From NCBI RefSeq assembly GCF_001591505.1, contig NZ_BCVA01000015.1, positions 44,898 through 108,897 on the forward strand: a stretch of 64,000 bases of DNA, given 5' to 3'. The DNA is from Neobacillus niacini NBRC 15566. Its GTDB lineage: Bacteria; Bacillota; Bacilli; Bacillales; Cytobacillaceae. Position numbers and translations under genes: made by a program. Below are positions 20,559-30,737 of this stretch, one piece after another; positions within the stretch are counted from its first letter, which is position 1; each line of letters begins with the position of its first letter. Under the pieces are notes generated by a model. That model was given only the letters and a program-made list of their open reading frames with translations, was not told the origin of the DNA and did no database searches.

Positions 20559-20588
20559 ATTCTAAAACGCTTACATCATAAAGGTCAA
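20559..20588 (-). promoter_or_regulatory. Predicted GH84 promoter with CcpA/LacI-like operator in the spacer
   Basis: On the minus strand TTGACC is followed by an 18-bp spacer and TAGAAT. Inside the spacer and overlapping the -10 box is TGTAAGCGTTTTAG (20562-20575), which fits a catabolite-responsive element except for the last two bases. A repressor bound there would block RNA polymerase. The remaining 20589-20806 region is AT-rich and holds the divergent GH85 control region. Confidence 0.55.
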
Positions 20589-20747
20589 TACATTTCCTAT
20601 ATTTGGTAATAAAGTACCACAAAGAAAAATCCAAGTAGGTGAAAAGGATTAACTGATATTCTAGCAACTATCATCACCCCAATTTGCTTCTTTAATTTAG
20701 ACAGCAAATCTATTAATACTCCACTATTATAAAAATGGACCGAATTT

Positions 20748-20770
20748 TATAATAATTGGAAGTGCTTCCA
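20748..20770 (+). promoter_or_regulatory. Candidate -10 box and operator of the first GH85 gene
   Basis: A perfect TATAAT (20748-20753) is followed after three bases by TGGAAGTGCTTCCA, a palindrome except for its two central bases, resembling cre or another LacI-family operator. No good -35 box is visible, so an activator may be needed. The same TGGAAGTGCTT core recurs upstream of the ABC operon at 33994. Confidence 0.5.
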
Positions 20771-20806
20771 TAATTGAGGGGCAATAAATGTTAGAGGAGG
20801 AGCAAT

Positions 20807-23800
20807 ATGAGAAGAAAAGGAAATAAGTTGTACAGCCGCATTTTATCTGCATCGGCGGCAATTATGTTACTTGGTTCAATGGGTGCGCCTGGGGCAGAAG
20901 CCGGTGTTAACGGGGATGGAACAGTCGTGGTCAATGAGAACTATGCGGACAAGCTTAGTCTAAAGCCGCTGGCACCCGCTTTCAACGTGGATTCAATCAT
21001 GAAATGGTCTCCTGAAAATGATCCTGATGCAGAATTGAACCGCGCCAGCGTCCCTTTAAACAAGGACCGATTCAAAGGAGGTCAGATTAATCCATTAGCC
21101 AATCCAAAGGCTGGTATCACCTCTGCAGCAATCACAACGTGGAATCATGATGAAGCGAGTTCGGTAGGCAGTAATGACTTCAATGTATACGCTTTCGATA
21201 ACTGGCAGCTGCTAGATTCTTATATTTACTGGGCAGGAACAAATGAAGGGATTTTCGCCATCCCTACACCAGATATTGTGGATGCGGCTCACCGAAATGG
21301 AGTGCCTGTTTATGCAACACTTGGATTTCCATGGGGCAGATCAGCGGAAGGACTTGCTGAAATAGAAAAGTTTACAAAGCAGGCTTCTGACGGAAGTTTT
21401 CCGGTTGCAGACAAGATGATTGAAGTAGCCGAGTATTTTGGATTTGATGGATATTTCTTTAACCAAGAAACGTATGGTGTAAATCAGGAAACAGCTATAC
21501 GCATGAACGAAATGATGCGCTATATCAAACGGAAATCAGAACTTCAGGTCAGCTGGTACGATGCCCAAGACAATACCGGAAATGTCAACTATCAGGATTC
21601 CATCAACAGCCAAAATGACATGTATGTGAAGCCTGCAGAGGACGGGGAATACGCCGTTGATGAGTTCTTTTTAAACTATAACTGGAATACCAGTAAGATT
21701 CAAACAACCGTTGAAACAATGAATAGTCATAATCGCAACCCTTTTGACGCGTATGCAGGTTTCGAAATTCAGCAGAATTCTTATAATACAAAGATTAACA
21801 CGGAAGCACTGTTGGATGATCATAAACAGCCAAAGGTTTCCATCGCTCTTTATACACCAAACTCAACAATGGGGCTGGCGGAAAATCCAGCTGACTTCCA
21901 CGAAAAAGAAAAAAACCTCTGGACAGGACCGCAGGGTGACCCGACCCTTGCAGATGATTCTTCCGATTGGAAAGGAATGGCTCGGTTTGTGACCGATTCG
22001 TCCGTAATTCAGGAAATGCCTTTCACCACAAACTTTAATAGCGGCCATGGAAAACAATACTTTGTGAATGGAAAAATCGCTAGTAATCTTGAGTGGAACA
22101 ATCGCTCTATCCAGGATATTATGCCAACCTGGCGTTGGTGGATTCGCAGTAAAGGCAGCACAATGAATGTATCCTATGATTTTGAAAAAGCATACAACGG
22201 TGGTAATTCGCTGAAATTTAGCGGTACGCTCGAGGCCAACTCCGAAAATGATACGATGCTTTACAGCACCAAACTGCCGCTTACCGACAGTACAAAGGTC
22301 CGAGTTGTCTACGAAAATCAGTCAGGTGCAGATGTTTTGCTTGGTGTAGCATACAGTGAAGATTATTCGCAGGATAATATGAAATATTATTCACTACCAG
22401 CTACAGAAAAGGGCTGGCAGACTGCCATCGTTGATTTGGGAGAAGAGGCAGGAAAGACAGCGTATGCGGTAAGTCTAAAAATTAGTAATGCTGAAAAACT
22501 TGAAAACTATGCTTTTCATTTAGGTCAGCTATCCATTTATGATTCAGCTGAAGCAGTTTTATCCAAACCAGCAGATGTGAAAATTTTAGAAGAAATGACG
22601 ATGTCAGCATTTGAGGCGGAAGCACGTCTAAGCTGGACTGAGCAGAAGAACGTATTGCATTACGAGATCTACCAAGAGAATGCCGATGGGGTGGAAACAC
22701 TCTTAGGCGTTACACCAAATAACTATTTCTACACACCAAATATTACCCGGACAAATGAAAACGCTTCGAGTGATAATCGCACATCCATAAAAGTTGTGCC
22801 GTTAAATCAAGATTATGTACGAGGTGAAGCTGCTGTTGTTGACTTTGATTGGAAAATGGGTACGGATGCTACGGAGATTGAACAAAACCCAACCTCTGAG
22901 AATGTTGTTCTTGGCGCGCAAGTAACAGCTGTGTCCGCAGAAAATGATGCTGAGCCTGCTGCGAAAGCATTAGATGGAACAGCAATCGGTAATAGTAAGT
23001 GGTGTGCAACAAATGCAAAGACTGGTTATATGACGATTGATATTGGTGAGGAGAAAACAATTAAACGCTGGCGCGTCGAACATGCTGAGTCTGGCGGGGA
23101 AGCAAGTAATATGAACACCGTTGATTTCGAACTGCTTTATAAAAATGACAACGGGGATTGGGTCAGTGCAAAAAGGATTACAGATAATACGAAGGCTGTG
23201 ACCGATATTGTTTTAGACCAGCCTATCACGGCTAGGGAGTTTAAACTACAGGTCTACAATAGTGGTACTTCTCCTTGGGGCGCGATTCGAATCTATGAAT
23301 GGCAGATGTTTGAAAGTGATGCGCTTCCAAGAACGGAAAATATTATGATGCATTTTGCAAATGCTGAAAATAATACTGGTGCAAATGACCAAGTAACCAT
23401 TGACAGAGTTCAGCAGGGACAAACCGTTAGATTATATAGCTCCTTGGAAGCAAAGAATGTTCTAGCAGAAAAGACTGCTGATAAAGACGGAACGATTTCC
23501 TTCGATCAGTTGGATTTTGGACTTGAAGGCGGCAGAGTCTATTATACGGTTCAAAACGAAGGTGAGAGAGAAAGTCTAAGATTCAGCACAGCTTACTTGA
23601 ATGAAAAGGTAACGGAAGTGATTCTTCAAATCAATAACCTTCCTGCTGTTGCTGATTTGACGTTAGAGAATAAGGATGTTGTCAATGACTGTAAAGTTGC
23701 CTACAACAAGCTTCACCCAACATTAAGAGAACAGGTTGCTAACTATGATACCTTGGTTAAAGCGATGAATCGTATACAGGAATTGAAAAAGGATTTTAAT

Positions 23801-23824
23801 AATGGAAACAAAAAAGAAGAATAA
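20807..23824 (+). CDS. Secreted endo-beta-N-acetylglucosaminidase, GH85 (first copy)
   Basis: Exported ENGase of 1005 residues, which cuts between the two core GlcNAc residues of N-glycans and releases the oligosaccharide. A signal peptide ends near residue 32 (GAPGAEAG). The GH85 barrel covers about 50-420 and includes SYIYWAGTNEGI and the catalytic GYFFNQET, with Asn219 and Glu221 matching the known Asn/Glu pair. Beta-sandwich domains follow, then a CBM32-like domain at about 698-838 (DGTAIGNSKWCATN, HAESGGEASNMNT) and a short helical C-terminus. AGAGGAGG precedes the ATG. It is divergent from GH84 and ends in its own terminator. The order barrel - sandwich - CBM32 recalls EndoD of streptococci. 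Confidence 0.94.
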   Translation: MRRKGNKLYSRILSASAAIMLLGSMGAPGAEAGVNGDGTVVVNENYADKLSLKPLAPAFNVDSIMKWSPENDPDAELNRASVPLNKDRFKGGQINPLANPKAGITSAAITTWNHDEASSVGSNDFNVYAFDNWQLLDSYIYWAGTNEGIFAIPTPDIVDAAHRNGVPVYATLGFPWGRSAEGLAEIEKFTKQASDGSFPVADKMIEVAEYFGFDGYFFNQETYGVNQETAIRMNEMMRYIKRKSELQVSWYDAQDNTGNVNYQDSINSQNDMYVKPAEDGEYAVDEFFLNYNWNTSKIQTTVETMNSHNRNPFDAYAGFEIQQNSYNTKINTEALLDDHKQPKVSIALYTPNSTMGLAENPADFHEKEKNLWTGPQGDPTLADDSSDWKGMARFVTDSSVIQEMPFTTNFNSGHGKQYFVNGKIASNLEWNNRSIQDIMPTWRWWIRSKGSTMNVSYDFEKAYNGGNSLKFSGTLEANSENDTMLYSTKLPLTDSTKVRVVYENQSGADVLLGVAYSEDYSQDNMKYYSLPATEKGWQTAIVDLGEEAGKTAYAVSLKISNAEKLENYAFHLGQLSIYDSAEAVLSKPADVKILEEMTMSAFEAEARLSWTEQKNVLHYEIYQENADGVETLLGVTPNNYFYTPNITRTNENASSDNRTSIKVVPLNQDYVRGEAAVVDFDWKMGTDATEIEQNPTSENVVLGAQVTAVSAENDAEPAAKALDGTAIGNSKWCATNAKTGYMTIDIGEEKTIKRWRVEHAESGGEASNMNTVDFELLYKNDNGDWVSAKRITDNTKAVTDIVLDQPITAREFKLQVYNSGTSPWGAIRIYEWQMFESDALPRTENIMMHFANAENNTGANDQVTIDRVQQGQTVRLYSSLEAKNVLAEKTADKDGTISFDQLDFGLEGGRVYYTVQNEGERESLRFSTAYLNEKVTEVILQINNLPAVADLTLENKDVVNDCKVAYNKLHPTLREQVANYDTLVKAMNRIQELKKDFNNGNKKEE

Positions 23825-23858
23825 CGGGAAGCTCTGAAACTCATATTCTTCTTACACC

Positions 23859-23910
23859 AAAAGGGTCTCGTTTTTCACTGTAACAATGCAGTGGAAAACG
23901 GGACCTTTTT
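23859..23910 (+). terminator. Intrinsic terminator after the first GH85 gene
   Basis: Long stem: AAAAGGGTCTCGTTTTTCACTG pairs with CAGTGGAAAACGGGACCTTTTT, with a few mismatches or G-U pairs, around an 8-nt loop. It separates GH85 from the GH38 operon. Confidence 0.85.
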
Positions 23911-24038
23911 AATAGATCATTCATTTTATGGATTAATTTTATATCGACTGTAATAACTTTATGACTTGCCGACATTCTATTGCTGTTTACGTCCGGTTTT
24001 CTTATTGTAAGTACTAGAAGTATTTTATTTATTAATAA

Positions 24039-24052
24039 TGACAGCGTTTTCG
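24039..24052 (+). promoter_or_regulatory. Cre-like operator upstream of the GH38 operon
   Basis: TGACAGCGTTTTCG matches the catabolite-responsive pattern at most positions. It lies about 35 bp before the GH38 start codon and just after a weak promoter-like stretch (TTGTAA at 24005, AT-rich -10 region near 24028). Binding here would act as a block at the start of transcription. Confidence 0.5.
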
Positions 24053-24085
24053 CATTATGAAAATCGTTAAAGGAGTGGAAGTCTC

Positions 24086-26782
24086 GTGAACAAGACAGCC
24101 CATATTATATCTCATTCCCATTGGGACAGGGAATGGTACTTACCTTTTGAGAAACACCGCTATTATTTCATACAGCTTATGAATAATCTTATTGAACAGT
24201 TCAAAAAAGAAGGAAGCGGCTTTCAATCGTTTCATCTAGATGGCCAAACGGTTCTGTTAGAGGATTATTTCGCGGTTCACCCGGAGAATCGGGAAATTGT
24301 AAAGCAATTAATAGAAGAGAAAAAGCTTCATATCGGTCCTTGGTATGTACTGCAGGATGCGTTTTTAACAAGCTCCGAAGCAAATGTCAGAAACCTGCTG
24401 ATTGGTATGAATGATACGAAGGCCTATGGACATTTTTCAAAAATAGGTTATTTTCCAGATACTTTCGGTATTTATGGGCAGGCACCGCAGCTTTTAAAGC
24501 AAGCGGGGATTGACACAGCTGCCTTTGGAAGAGGTGTGAAGCCGACCGGCTTTAATAACACGGTATCAGACGTTCCTGACTATGAATCACCTTATTCCGA
24601 AATGATTTGGAAATCACCTGATGGATCAAGTGTTTTAGGCATTCTTTTTGCCAATTGGTATTCCAATGGAAATGAAATCCCGGTGGAGGAAGAGGAAGCG
24701 AAAGCGTTCTGGGATAAGAAGCTCCAAGATGCTGAAAAGTATGCTTCAACGAATCAGTTATTGTTTATGAATGGCTGTGATCACCAGCCGCTGCAAAAGA
24801 GTATTCCACAGGCGATTGAAACGGCATCTGCCCTATATCCAGATTATCAGTTTAAGCATTCTAGTTTTGATGAATATACTGAAGCGTTAAAACAAGTATT
24901 GCCTGAGCAGCTGCAAGTAATCGAAGGGGAATTGCGCAATCAGCGGACAGATGGCTGGTCCACCCTTGTAAATACTGCATCAAGCCGTATTTATTTGAAG
25001 CAAATGAATCACCACTGTCAAACACTTTTGGAAAAGAACGCAGAGCCGCTGGCGGCCATGGTCGCTTTAGCAGGTGGTGCATACCCGAGGGAATACATCC
25101 GCTTTATGTGGAAATCACTGATGAAGAACCACCCCCATGACAGTATTTGCGGCTGCAGTGTCGATGAAGTCCACCGTGAAATGGTGACTCGTTTTGAAAC
25201 TGTAGCGCAAATGGGAGAGGTATTTGTTGAGGAAAATGCAGCTACGCTTGCACAAACAGTGGATACTTCACAGACACCTGAAGGCGGTATTCCGCTAGTA
25301 GTCCTGAATACGACCGGATGGGAGAAAAATGAAGTTGTTTCACAAGTAGTCGATTTGGAAAAAGTGTATTTTTCACAAATGCACTTTGAAGATATTCCCG
25401 TTTATTTGCAGGATAAACCAATGGCGGGATACAAACTGGTTGATGGTGAAGGCAGAGCGGTTGACTATCAGCTTGAAAGTCCTGCCGTCGAATTTGGCTA
25501 TGACTTACCAGATGATAAATTTCGTCAGCCGTTTTTTGCCAAACGTGCAAAGGTTTCTTTTTTCGCAGAAGGAATTCCTTCATTTGGTTTTAAAACATTC
25601 TACCTTGTGCCAGGTGCCAAAGAAAAAGAGCAGGAGTTTGTGTCTTCTCAAGAAACCCAGTTGGTAATGGAAAATGAATATGTTCATCTACAGTTTCATG
25701 AAGATGGCAGCTATGACTTAATGCATAAAGATACCGGTGAGTCCTTCCATCGTCTTGGAATTTACGAAGACACTGGTGATATTGGTAACGAATATATGTA
25801 CAAGGAAGCTAAGGGGCTTGAGGCTATCACAACAAAGGGTGTACCAGCGGAATTTAGATTCCTAGAAAGAAGTACACTCAGAACAGTTTTAGAGTTTAAG
25901 CACAAATTATTGATACCGGTTTCTGCAGATGATCGCTTAGCAATGGAACGAAATAGGCTTATTTGGCATAAGGAAAGAGAAGCCGGAAGATCGGACGAAA
26001 TAACAACAATCACCTTGCAAACGGTTGTCACACTGGAAAAGGGAATGAAGGGTCCAGCATTTAAGTTGACGATGGACAACCAAGCAACCGATCACCGTCT
26101 GCGTGTCTTGTTCCCAACCGGTTTACAGACCGATACACACAAAGCTGACAGTATTTTTGAAATTGTAACCCGCCCGAATACGCCAGAGAAGGAATGGGAA
26201 AATCCGAGCTTTTGTCATCACCAGCAGCGTTTTGCCAGCCTAGCGGATGAAGAAATAGGATTAACCGTAGCGACAGATGGTCTGCAAGAATATGAAATTC
26301 TCCCGGAGAATGGCACCATTGCAGTAACCGTGCTCCGTTCGACAGCAGAACTCGGGGACTGGGGTTATTTCCCTACACCTGAAGCACAATGCTTAGGAAT
26401 GCAAACAGCAGAATGGCAAGTGCTGCCGCATGAAAAAGATGTTATAGAGTCGCAGGCATATGTCGATGCGTATCAATACAAAGTGCCGCTCGTAGCTGTT
26501 CAGACAAGCGTCCATAAAGGTGATTTACCTTTAACATATCAGTTTGTTCAAACAGAGTCCAATGGACTGGTATGGACATCAATGAGAATAGCGGAAGAGC
26601 ATGATGATGTAATAATTCGCTGGTTTAATCCAGCCGAAGAAGAGGCGAATCTTAAGGCTGATATCAAGGATTATGAATCCTTTAAGAGTAACATCCTTGA
26701 AGAAAAAACAGACGATACCCAAGATTCATATGAAGTAGGAAAATATGAAATCATCACACTGGGTTTTCAGAAAAAGAGATAG
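24086..26782 (+). CDS. Alpha-mannosidase, GH38 (898 aa)
   Basis: Cytoplasmic zinc-dependent exo-alpha-mannosidase. The zinc motif HSHWDREW places His12 and Asp14 at the metal. The nucleophile is Asp125 in YFPDTFGIYGQAPQ, and NHPHDSICGCSVDEVH holds the remaining metal and acid residues. No signal peptide. The start is GTG behind AAGGAGTGG. It resembles the MngB/streptococcal GH38 branch that prefers alpha-1,3- or 1,2-mannose (family knowledge; the linkage is not proven here). The next gene, GH125, begins 12 bp after the stop; the GH38-GH125 pairing is a hallmark of N-glycan dismantling in Firmicutes. Confidence 0.94.
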   Translation: MNKTAHIISHSHWDREWYLPFEKHRYYFIQLMNNLIEQFKKEGSGFQSFHLDGQTVLLEDYFAVHPENREIVKQLIEEKKLHIGPWYVLQDAFLTSSEANVRNLLIGMNDTKAYGHFSKIGYFPDTFGIYGQAPQLLKQAGIDTAAFGRGVKPTGFNNTVSDVPDYESPYSEMIWKSPDGSSVLGILFANWYSNGNEIPVEEEEAKAFWDKKLQDAEKYASTNQLLFMNGCDHQPLQKSIPQAIETASALYPDYQFKHSSFDEYTEALKQVLPEQLQVIEGELRNQRTDGWSTLVNTASSRIYLKQMNHHCQTLLEKNAEPLAAMVALAGGAYPREYIRFMWKSLMKNHPHDSICGCSVDEVHREMVTRFETVAQMGEVFVEENAATLAQTVDTSQTPEGGIPLVVLNTTGWEKNEVVSQVVDLEKVYFSQMHFEDIPVYLQDKPMAGYKLVDGEGRAVDYQLESPAVEFGYDLPDDKFRQPFFAKRAKVSFFAEGIPSFGFKTFYLVPGAKEKEQEFVSSQETQLVMENEYVHLQFHEDGSYDLMHKDTGESFHRLGIYEDTGDIGNEYMYKEAKGLEAITTKGVPAEFRFLERSTLRTVLEFKHKLLIPVSADDRLAMERNRLIWHKEREAGRSDEITTITLQTVVTLEKGMKGPAFKLTMDNQATDHRLRVLFPTGLQTDTHKADSIFEIVTRPNTPEKEWENPSFCHHQQRFASLADEEIGLTVATDGLQEYEILPENGTIAVTVLRSTAELGDWGYFPTPEAQCLGMQTAEWQVLPHEKDVIESQAYVDAYQYKVPLVAVQTSVHKGDLPLTYQFVQTESNGLVWTSMRIAEEHDDVIIRWFNPAEEEANLKADIKDYESFKSNILEEKTDDTQDSYEVGKYEIITLGFQKKR

Positions 26783-26794
26783 GAGCGGAAAAAA

Positions 26795-28120
26795 ATGACG
26801 ACAGTAATTCCTGAATCCATGCAAAAACTGATTCAACATGTAAAAGAATTTTTTCCAGAGGATGAAAAATTACAGCACATGTTCGAGCAATGTTTTGTAA
26901 ATACGTATACCACTACGTTGAAGAAACAAGAAGATGGGAAGACATTCGTGATTACCGGGGATATCCCGGCGATGTGGCTGCGAGATTCAGCCGCACAGGT
27001 AAGACCTTATTTACTGGCTGCTGAAGAGGATGAAGAAATGGCTTCGCTGCTTGAAGGGGTAATTCGCCAACAGTTTGATTTTATCTTACATGACCCGTAT
27101 GCCAATGCGTTTAATCAAACAGCAAATGGGAAGGGCCACCAAACGGACCTGACCAATATGACACCGCATATTTGGGAGCGGAAGTATGAAATTGATTCCT
27201 TGTGCTATCCCATACAGCTTGCCTACCTATTTTGGAAGTCAACAGGACGCACGACTCTTATAAATGACACGTTCAAACAGGTAATGGAAACGATCATTCA
27301 TGTATGGCGGACAGAGCAGGATCATGAAAATCTTTCACCTTACCGCTTTGAGCGTACGGATTGCCGCCAGTCTGATACGTTAATCCGCGAGGGCAAAGGA
27401 GGGCGAGTTGTTCCAACAGGGATGACGTGGAGTGCTTTCCGTCCAAGTGATGACGCCTGTACTTATGGCTACCTTGTCCCCGCTAATATGTTTGCCGTAG
27501 TGGTCTTAGGGTATGCAGCGGAAATGTGTGATGTTCTTAAGGAGGCAGCATTGAAAGAAGAATGCCTAAAGCTTCGTGAAGAAATTCAAAAGGGTATTGA
27601 ACAGTACGCTAAGCTGGACCACCCGATTCATGGAGACATGTATGTATATGAAACGGATGGAGAAGGAAGAGTGAATGTAATGGATGACGCCAATGTTCCG
27701 AGCCTGCTTGCAGCCCCTTACTTAGGCTATCTTCCATATGATGATCCGGAGTATTTAAACACACGGTCCTTCCTTCTAAGCAGGGATAATCCCTACTATT
27801 ACGAAGGAAAATATGCAAATGGAATTGGCAGTCCGCACACTCCTGACCATTATATTTGGCATATCGCGCTGGCGATTCAAGGAATGACCACAACGAGTGA
27901 AGAAGAAAAACAAGAAATTTTAGCTTATTTTAAACAAACAGACGGCGGTACCAATTTTATGCACGAAGGCTTTAATGCCGATTGCCCTGAAGAATTTACC
28001 AGAGACTGGTTTGCCTGGGCAAACACGATGTTTAGTGAATTTGTTTTAAGTTTAACTGGGAAAGCAGTGAAAGGCAGTCCGCTTTATGACCAACTAATGA
28101 AAAGCCATAGTAATCTATAA
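26795..28120 (+). CDS. Exo-alpha-1,6-mannosidase, GH125
   Basis: Cytoplasmic, metal-independent inverting mannosidase of 441 residues. The family signature GDIPAMWLRDSAAQVRPYL lies near residue 52. Predicted acid Asp219 is in RPSDDACTYGY and base Glu391 in NFMHEGFNAD, close to the D220/E393 pair known in the clostridial enzyme. The C-terminus has the expected TRDWFAWANTMFSEF. AGGAGCGG precedes the ATG. Coupled to GH38, it would remove the alpha-1,6-linked mannose of the trimannosyl core after GH38 has cleared the other arm. Family length is matched and no residue seems missing. Confidence 0.94.
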   Translation: MTTVIPESMQKLIQHVKEFFPEDEKLQHMFEQCFVNTYTTTLKKQEDGKTFVITGDIPAMWLRDSAAQVRPYLLAAEEDEEMASLLEGVIRQQFDFILHDPYANAFNQTANGKGHQTDLTNMTPHIWERKYEIDSLCYPIQLAYLFWKSTGRTTLINDTFKQVMETIIHVWRTEQDHENLSPYRFERTDCRQSDTLIREGKGGRVVPTGMTWSAFRPSDDACTYGYLVPANMFAVVVLGYAAEMCDVLKEAALKEECLKLREEIQKGIEQYAKLDHPIHGDMYVYETDGEGRVNVMDDANVPSLLAAPYLGYLPYDDPEYLNTRSFLLSRDNPYYYEGKYANGIGSPHTPDHYIWHIALAIQGMTTTSEEEKQEILAYFKQTDGGTNFMHEGFNADCPEEFTRDWFAWANTMFSEFVLSLTGKAVKGSPLYDQLMKSHSNL

Positions 28121-28157
28121 AAATAGTCAAGTTCATACTTTGAAAGGGTGATGGATC

Positions 28158-28778
28158 ATGAAAAAAGTTCCATGGATGATAGTTGTTTGTGAATGGATCT
28201 GGAGGGCAATCTTGGCAAATCTATACTGGGTTGCCTTTACCATCCTTGGGTTAGGGGTCTTTGGCTTTTTTCCAGCATCCATTGCCCTGTTTACCATTGT
28301 CAGAAAGTGGCTAAGGAAAGATAGTGATATACCTGTCTGGGCGACGTTTAAGCAAGTTTATTTTAAAGAATGGAAAAGAAGCAATAAAATAGGCCTTGTT
28401 TTTTACAGCATTGGCCTTTTTCTCTTTATTGATATTCGCATTACAGAGCAAGTCATGACAGGGATTTTTGCTAGTTTTCTATTAATCATTTTATATATCT
28501 TAGTATTTGTCTTTCTATTGGCTGTTGGTAATTTCCTTTCGCTTTATGTCCATTATCAACTCTCAACGAAAGAATATATAAAACAATCCTTTCTATTTAC
28601 CTTAACGGGGTTACCATCCACGATATGGATCGGAGCAGGGTTATTTGTTATTGGCATGCTTTTACTTAGGATGCCAGGCTTACTTCCGTTTATTTCTGGA
28701 GTTGCTCCTGCATATTGGATGATGAGAGTCAACTTGATTCGCTTTAACACGCTTGAAAAAAGAATGTCTCTTTCTTAG
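28158..28778 (+). CDS. YesL-family (DUF624) membrane protein
   Basis: A 206-residue protein with five or six hydrophobic segments. It begins MKKVPWMIVVCEWIWRAILA and continues with the conserved LYWVAFTILGLGVFGFFPAS, as in Bacillus YesL. Its function is unknown; family members almost always sit beside sugar ABC importers or YesMN regulators, which suggests a role in glycan uptake or sensing. GAAAGGGTG precedes the ATG. Here it lies between GH125 and GH20 genes in the same direction. A second family member occurs at 56018. Confidence 0.85.
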   Translation: MKKVPWMIVVCEWIWRAILANLYWVAFTILGLGVFGFFPASIALFTIVRKWLRKDSDIPVWATFKQVYFKEWKRSNKIGLVFYSIGLFLFIDIRITEQVMTGIFASFLLIILYILVFVFLLAVGNFLSLYVHYQLSTKEYIKQSFLFTLTGLPSTIWIGAGLFVIGMLLLRMPGLLPFISGVAPAYWMMRVNLIRFNTLEKRMSLS

Positions 28779-28825
28779 GGACGCACCGTACTTGTTATAA
28801 AAATGAAACGAAATGAGGGAGAGAG

Positions 28826-30706
28826 ATGAAACTTCACTTAACCGGTGACGTAACCTCCATTGCCGAAGGGCTTAATCTTGTAATAGAGAATATAACGGTT
28901 CAACTTTCAGAGGATGGCTATCCAGTACATGTGAAACAGCGAAAGGGTCCATTGCATGTTATGAATCACAATGGCCAGGCGGAAATTAGCTATGAAAAGC
29001 CTATTCACTTTTTTCGCGGCTTAGGATTATTCCTTGAACATTTTAGTAAAGAGGAAGAGTTTGACTTATCAGAGAATCCACAGTTTACAATGAGCGGTGT
29101 TATGTTGGATGCGTCTAGAAATGCAGTACCAACACTTTCTGATGTAGAAAAACTGCTGCAAAGAATGGCTTTAATGGGACTAGATACCTTAATGCTATAT
29201 ACAGAGGATACGTACGAGGTAAAGGAACATCCTTATTTTGGATACATGCGGGGAAGATATACGGCTGAGGAGTTAAAGGCATGTGATGACTATGCGATGA
29301 AATTAGGGATTGAAATGATCCCTTGTATTCAATCACTGGGCCATTTACGGGAAGCGCTTAAATGGAATTATGCTTCTAATTTTAAAGACACAGATGACAT
29401 TTTATTGGTTGATGAGCCAAAGACATATGAATTCTTGGAAAACTGTATAAGGGCAGCCTCTCTGCCTTTCCGTACCAAGCGTATTCATATCGGAATGGAT
29501 GAAACGTTCCAGCTTGGCTTAGGGAAATATTTGGAGAAACATGGTTATGAGAATCATATTGATATCATGAATAGGCATTTGAAAAAGGTGGTTTCCATAA
29601 CGGATAAGTATGGTCTAAAACCAATGATCTGGAGCGATATGTACTTTCCATTATTTCAGGAAAACAGTAAATATCGAGATGAGTTCGGCAAGATTCCGGA
29701 AGACATACTAACTTCCATCCCTGATGTAGAGCTTGTTTATTGGAATTATTACCGGAGAGAACAGGAAGTTTATGAGAAGGATTTTCAACATCATAAGCTG
29801 CTAGGTCAGACTCCGATTTTTGCCGGCGGTGCGTGGACATGGAATGGGATTGTCCCAAACTACGGCAAAGCTATTGCAACGACAGAGGCTGCTATGGCAG
29901 CGTGTAAAAAAGAAGGCATAAAAGAAGTGTTTGTTACATTGTGGGGCGACAATGGAGCCGAAACACCATTCTCAACATCCTTACCAATCCTGCAATTATT
30001 TGCGGAGCACACCTACCATAAGGAAGTCACACTAGAACAAACAGCGAAGCGCTATTCCTTCTGTGGTGAAGGAAACTTTGAGGATTTCATGGTCTTGAAG
30101 AAGTTGGATGAAACCCCTGGCGTCATGAAGGACAATATGAATACATCAATGACCTCTAAAGTATTGCTGTACCAGGATATACTAATTGGATTATACGATG
30201 AAAATAGTAAAGGATTATCCTTAGGTGAGCATTATGAAAAACTAGTTTCTGAGATTGAAAAAGCAAAATACAACAACCCAAAATGGGAAAGCCTATTTGA
30301 CTTTTATGAACAATTGGCAAGGGTTCTAAGTGTGAAGGCGGAAATCGGCATTAAGATAAAAGAAGTTTACGATAGTAAAGATTATGAGCGGATGAAATCA
30401 TTCTTAAAAGAGCTGGATTGGATTCAAACCAATGTGGACCAATTACGACAAAAGCACCGAAAGGTTTGGTTCGAATCGTACAAGCCGTTTGGCTGGGAAG
30501 TCATTGATATTCGATACGGCGGCGTCATTGTCCGAATTGACTCCGTAAAATATCGGATTCAAGAATGGCTCGCGGGCAGAATTACTGTTATTGAGGAATT
30601 AGAAGAAGAACGATTACGCCATGATGGGCCATGGGAAATTGTTGACGGCTTAGTTGGCGGCAATGTTTATCATCGTATCGTCACTGCAGGAAACTTTTCA
30701 TTATAA
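28826..30706 (+). CDS. Beta-N-acetylhexosaminidase, GH20 (cytoplasmic)
   Basis: A 626-residue GH20 enzyme with no signal peptide. After a small N-terminal domain, the barrel begins around MLDASRNAVPTLSDVEKLLQ. The catalytic dyad is Asp225-Glu226 in RIHIGMDETFQLG. Other substrate-pocket residues lie in PMIWSDMYF, VYWNYYRRE, GGAWTWNG and VTLWGDNGAE. Its size and lack of export signal are like pneumococcal GH20C, which removes terminal beta-GlcNAc/GalNAc from imported N-glycan fragments. GAGGGAGAG precedes the ATG. It follows the YesL gene by 47 bp and is followed by a second GH38 gene, so all five genes are probably one operon. Confidence 0.93.
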   Translation: MKLHLTGDVTSIAEGLNLVIENITVQLSEDGYPVHVKQRKGPLHVMNHNGQAEISYEKPIHFFRGLGLFLEHFSKEEEFDLSENPQFTMSGVMLDASRNAVPTLSDVEKLLQRMALMGLDTLMLYTEDTYEVKEHPYFGYMRGRYTAEELKACDDYAMKLGIEMIPCIQSLGHLREALKWNYASNFKDTDDILLVDEPKTYEFLENCIRAASLPFRTKRIHIGMDETFQLGLGKYLEKHGYENHIDIMNRHLKKVVSITDKYGLKPMIWSDMYFPLFQENSKYRDEFGKIPEDILTSIPDVELVYWNYYRREQEVYEKDFQHHKLLGQTPIFAGGAWTWNGIVPNYGKAIATTEAAMAACKKEGIKEVFVTLWGDNGAETPFSTSLPILQLFAEHTYHKEVTLEQTAKRYSFCGEGNFEDFMVLKKLDETPGVMKDNMNTSMTSKVLLYQDILIGLYDENSKGLSLGEHYEKLVSEIEKAKYNNPKWESLFDFYEQLARVLSVKAEIGIKIKEVYDSKDYERMKSFLKELDWIQTNVDQLRQKHRKVWFESYKPFGWEVIDIRYGGVIVRIDSVKYRIQEWLAGRITVIEELEEERLRHDGPWEIVDGLVGGNVYHRIVTAGNFSL

Positions 30707-30737
30707 AGGATAGAAATATCTAAATGGGGTGATTGGA

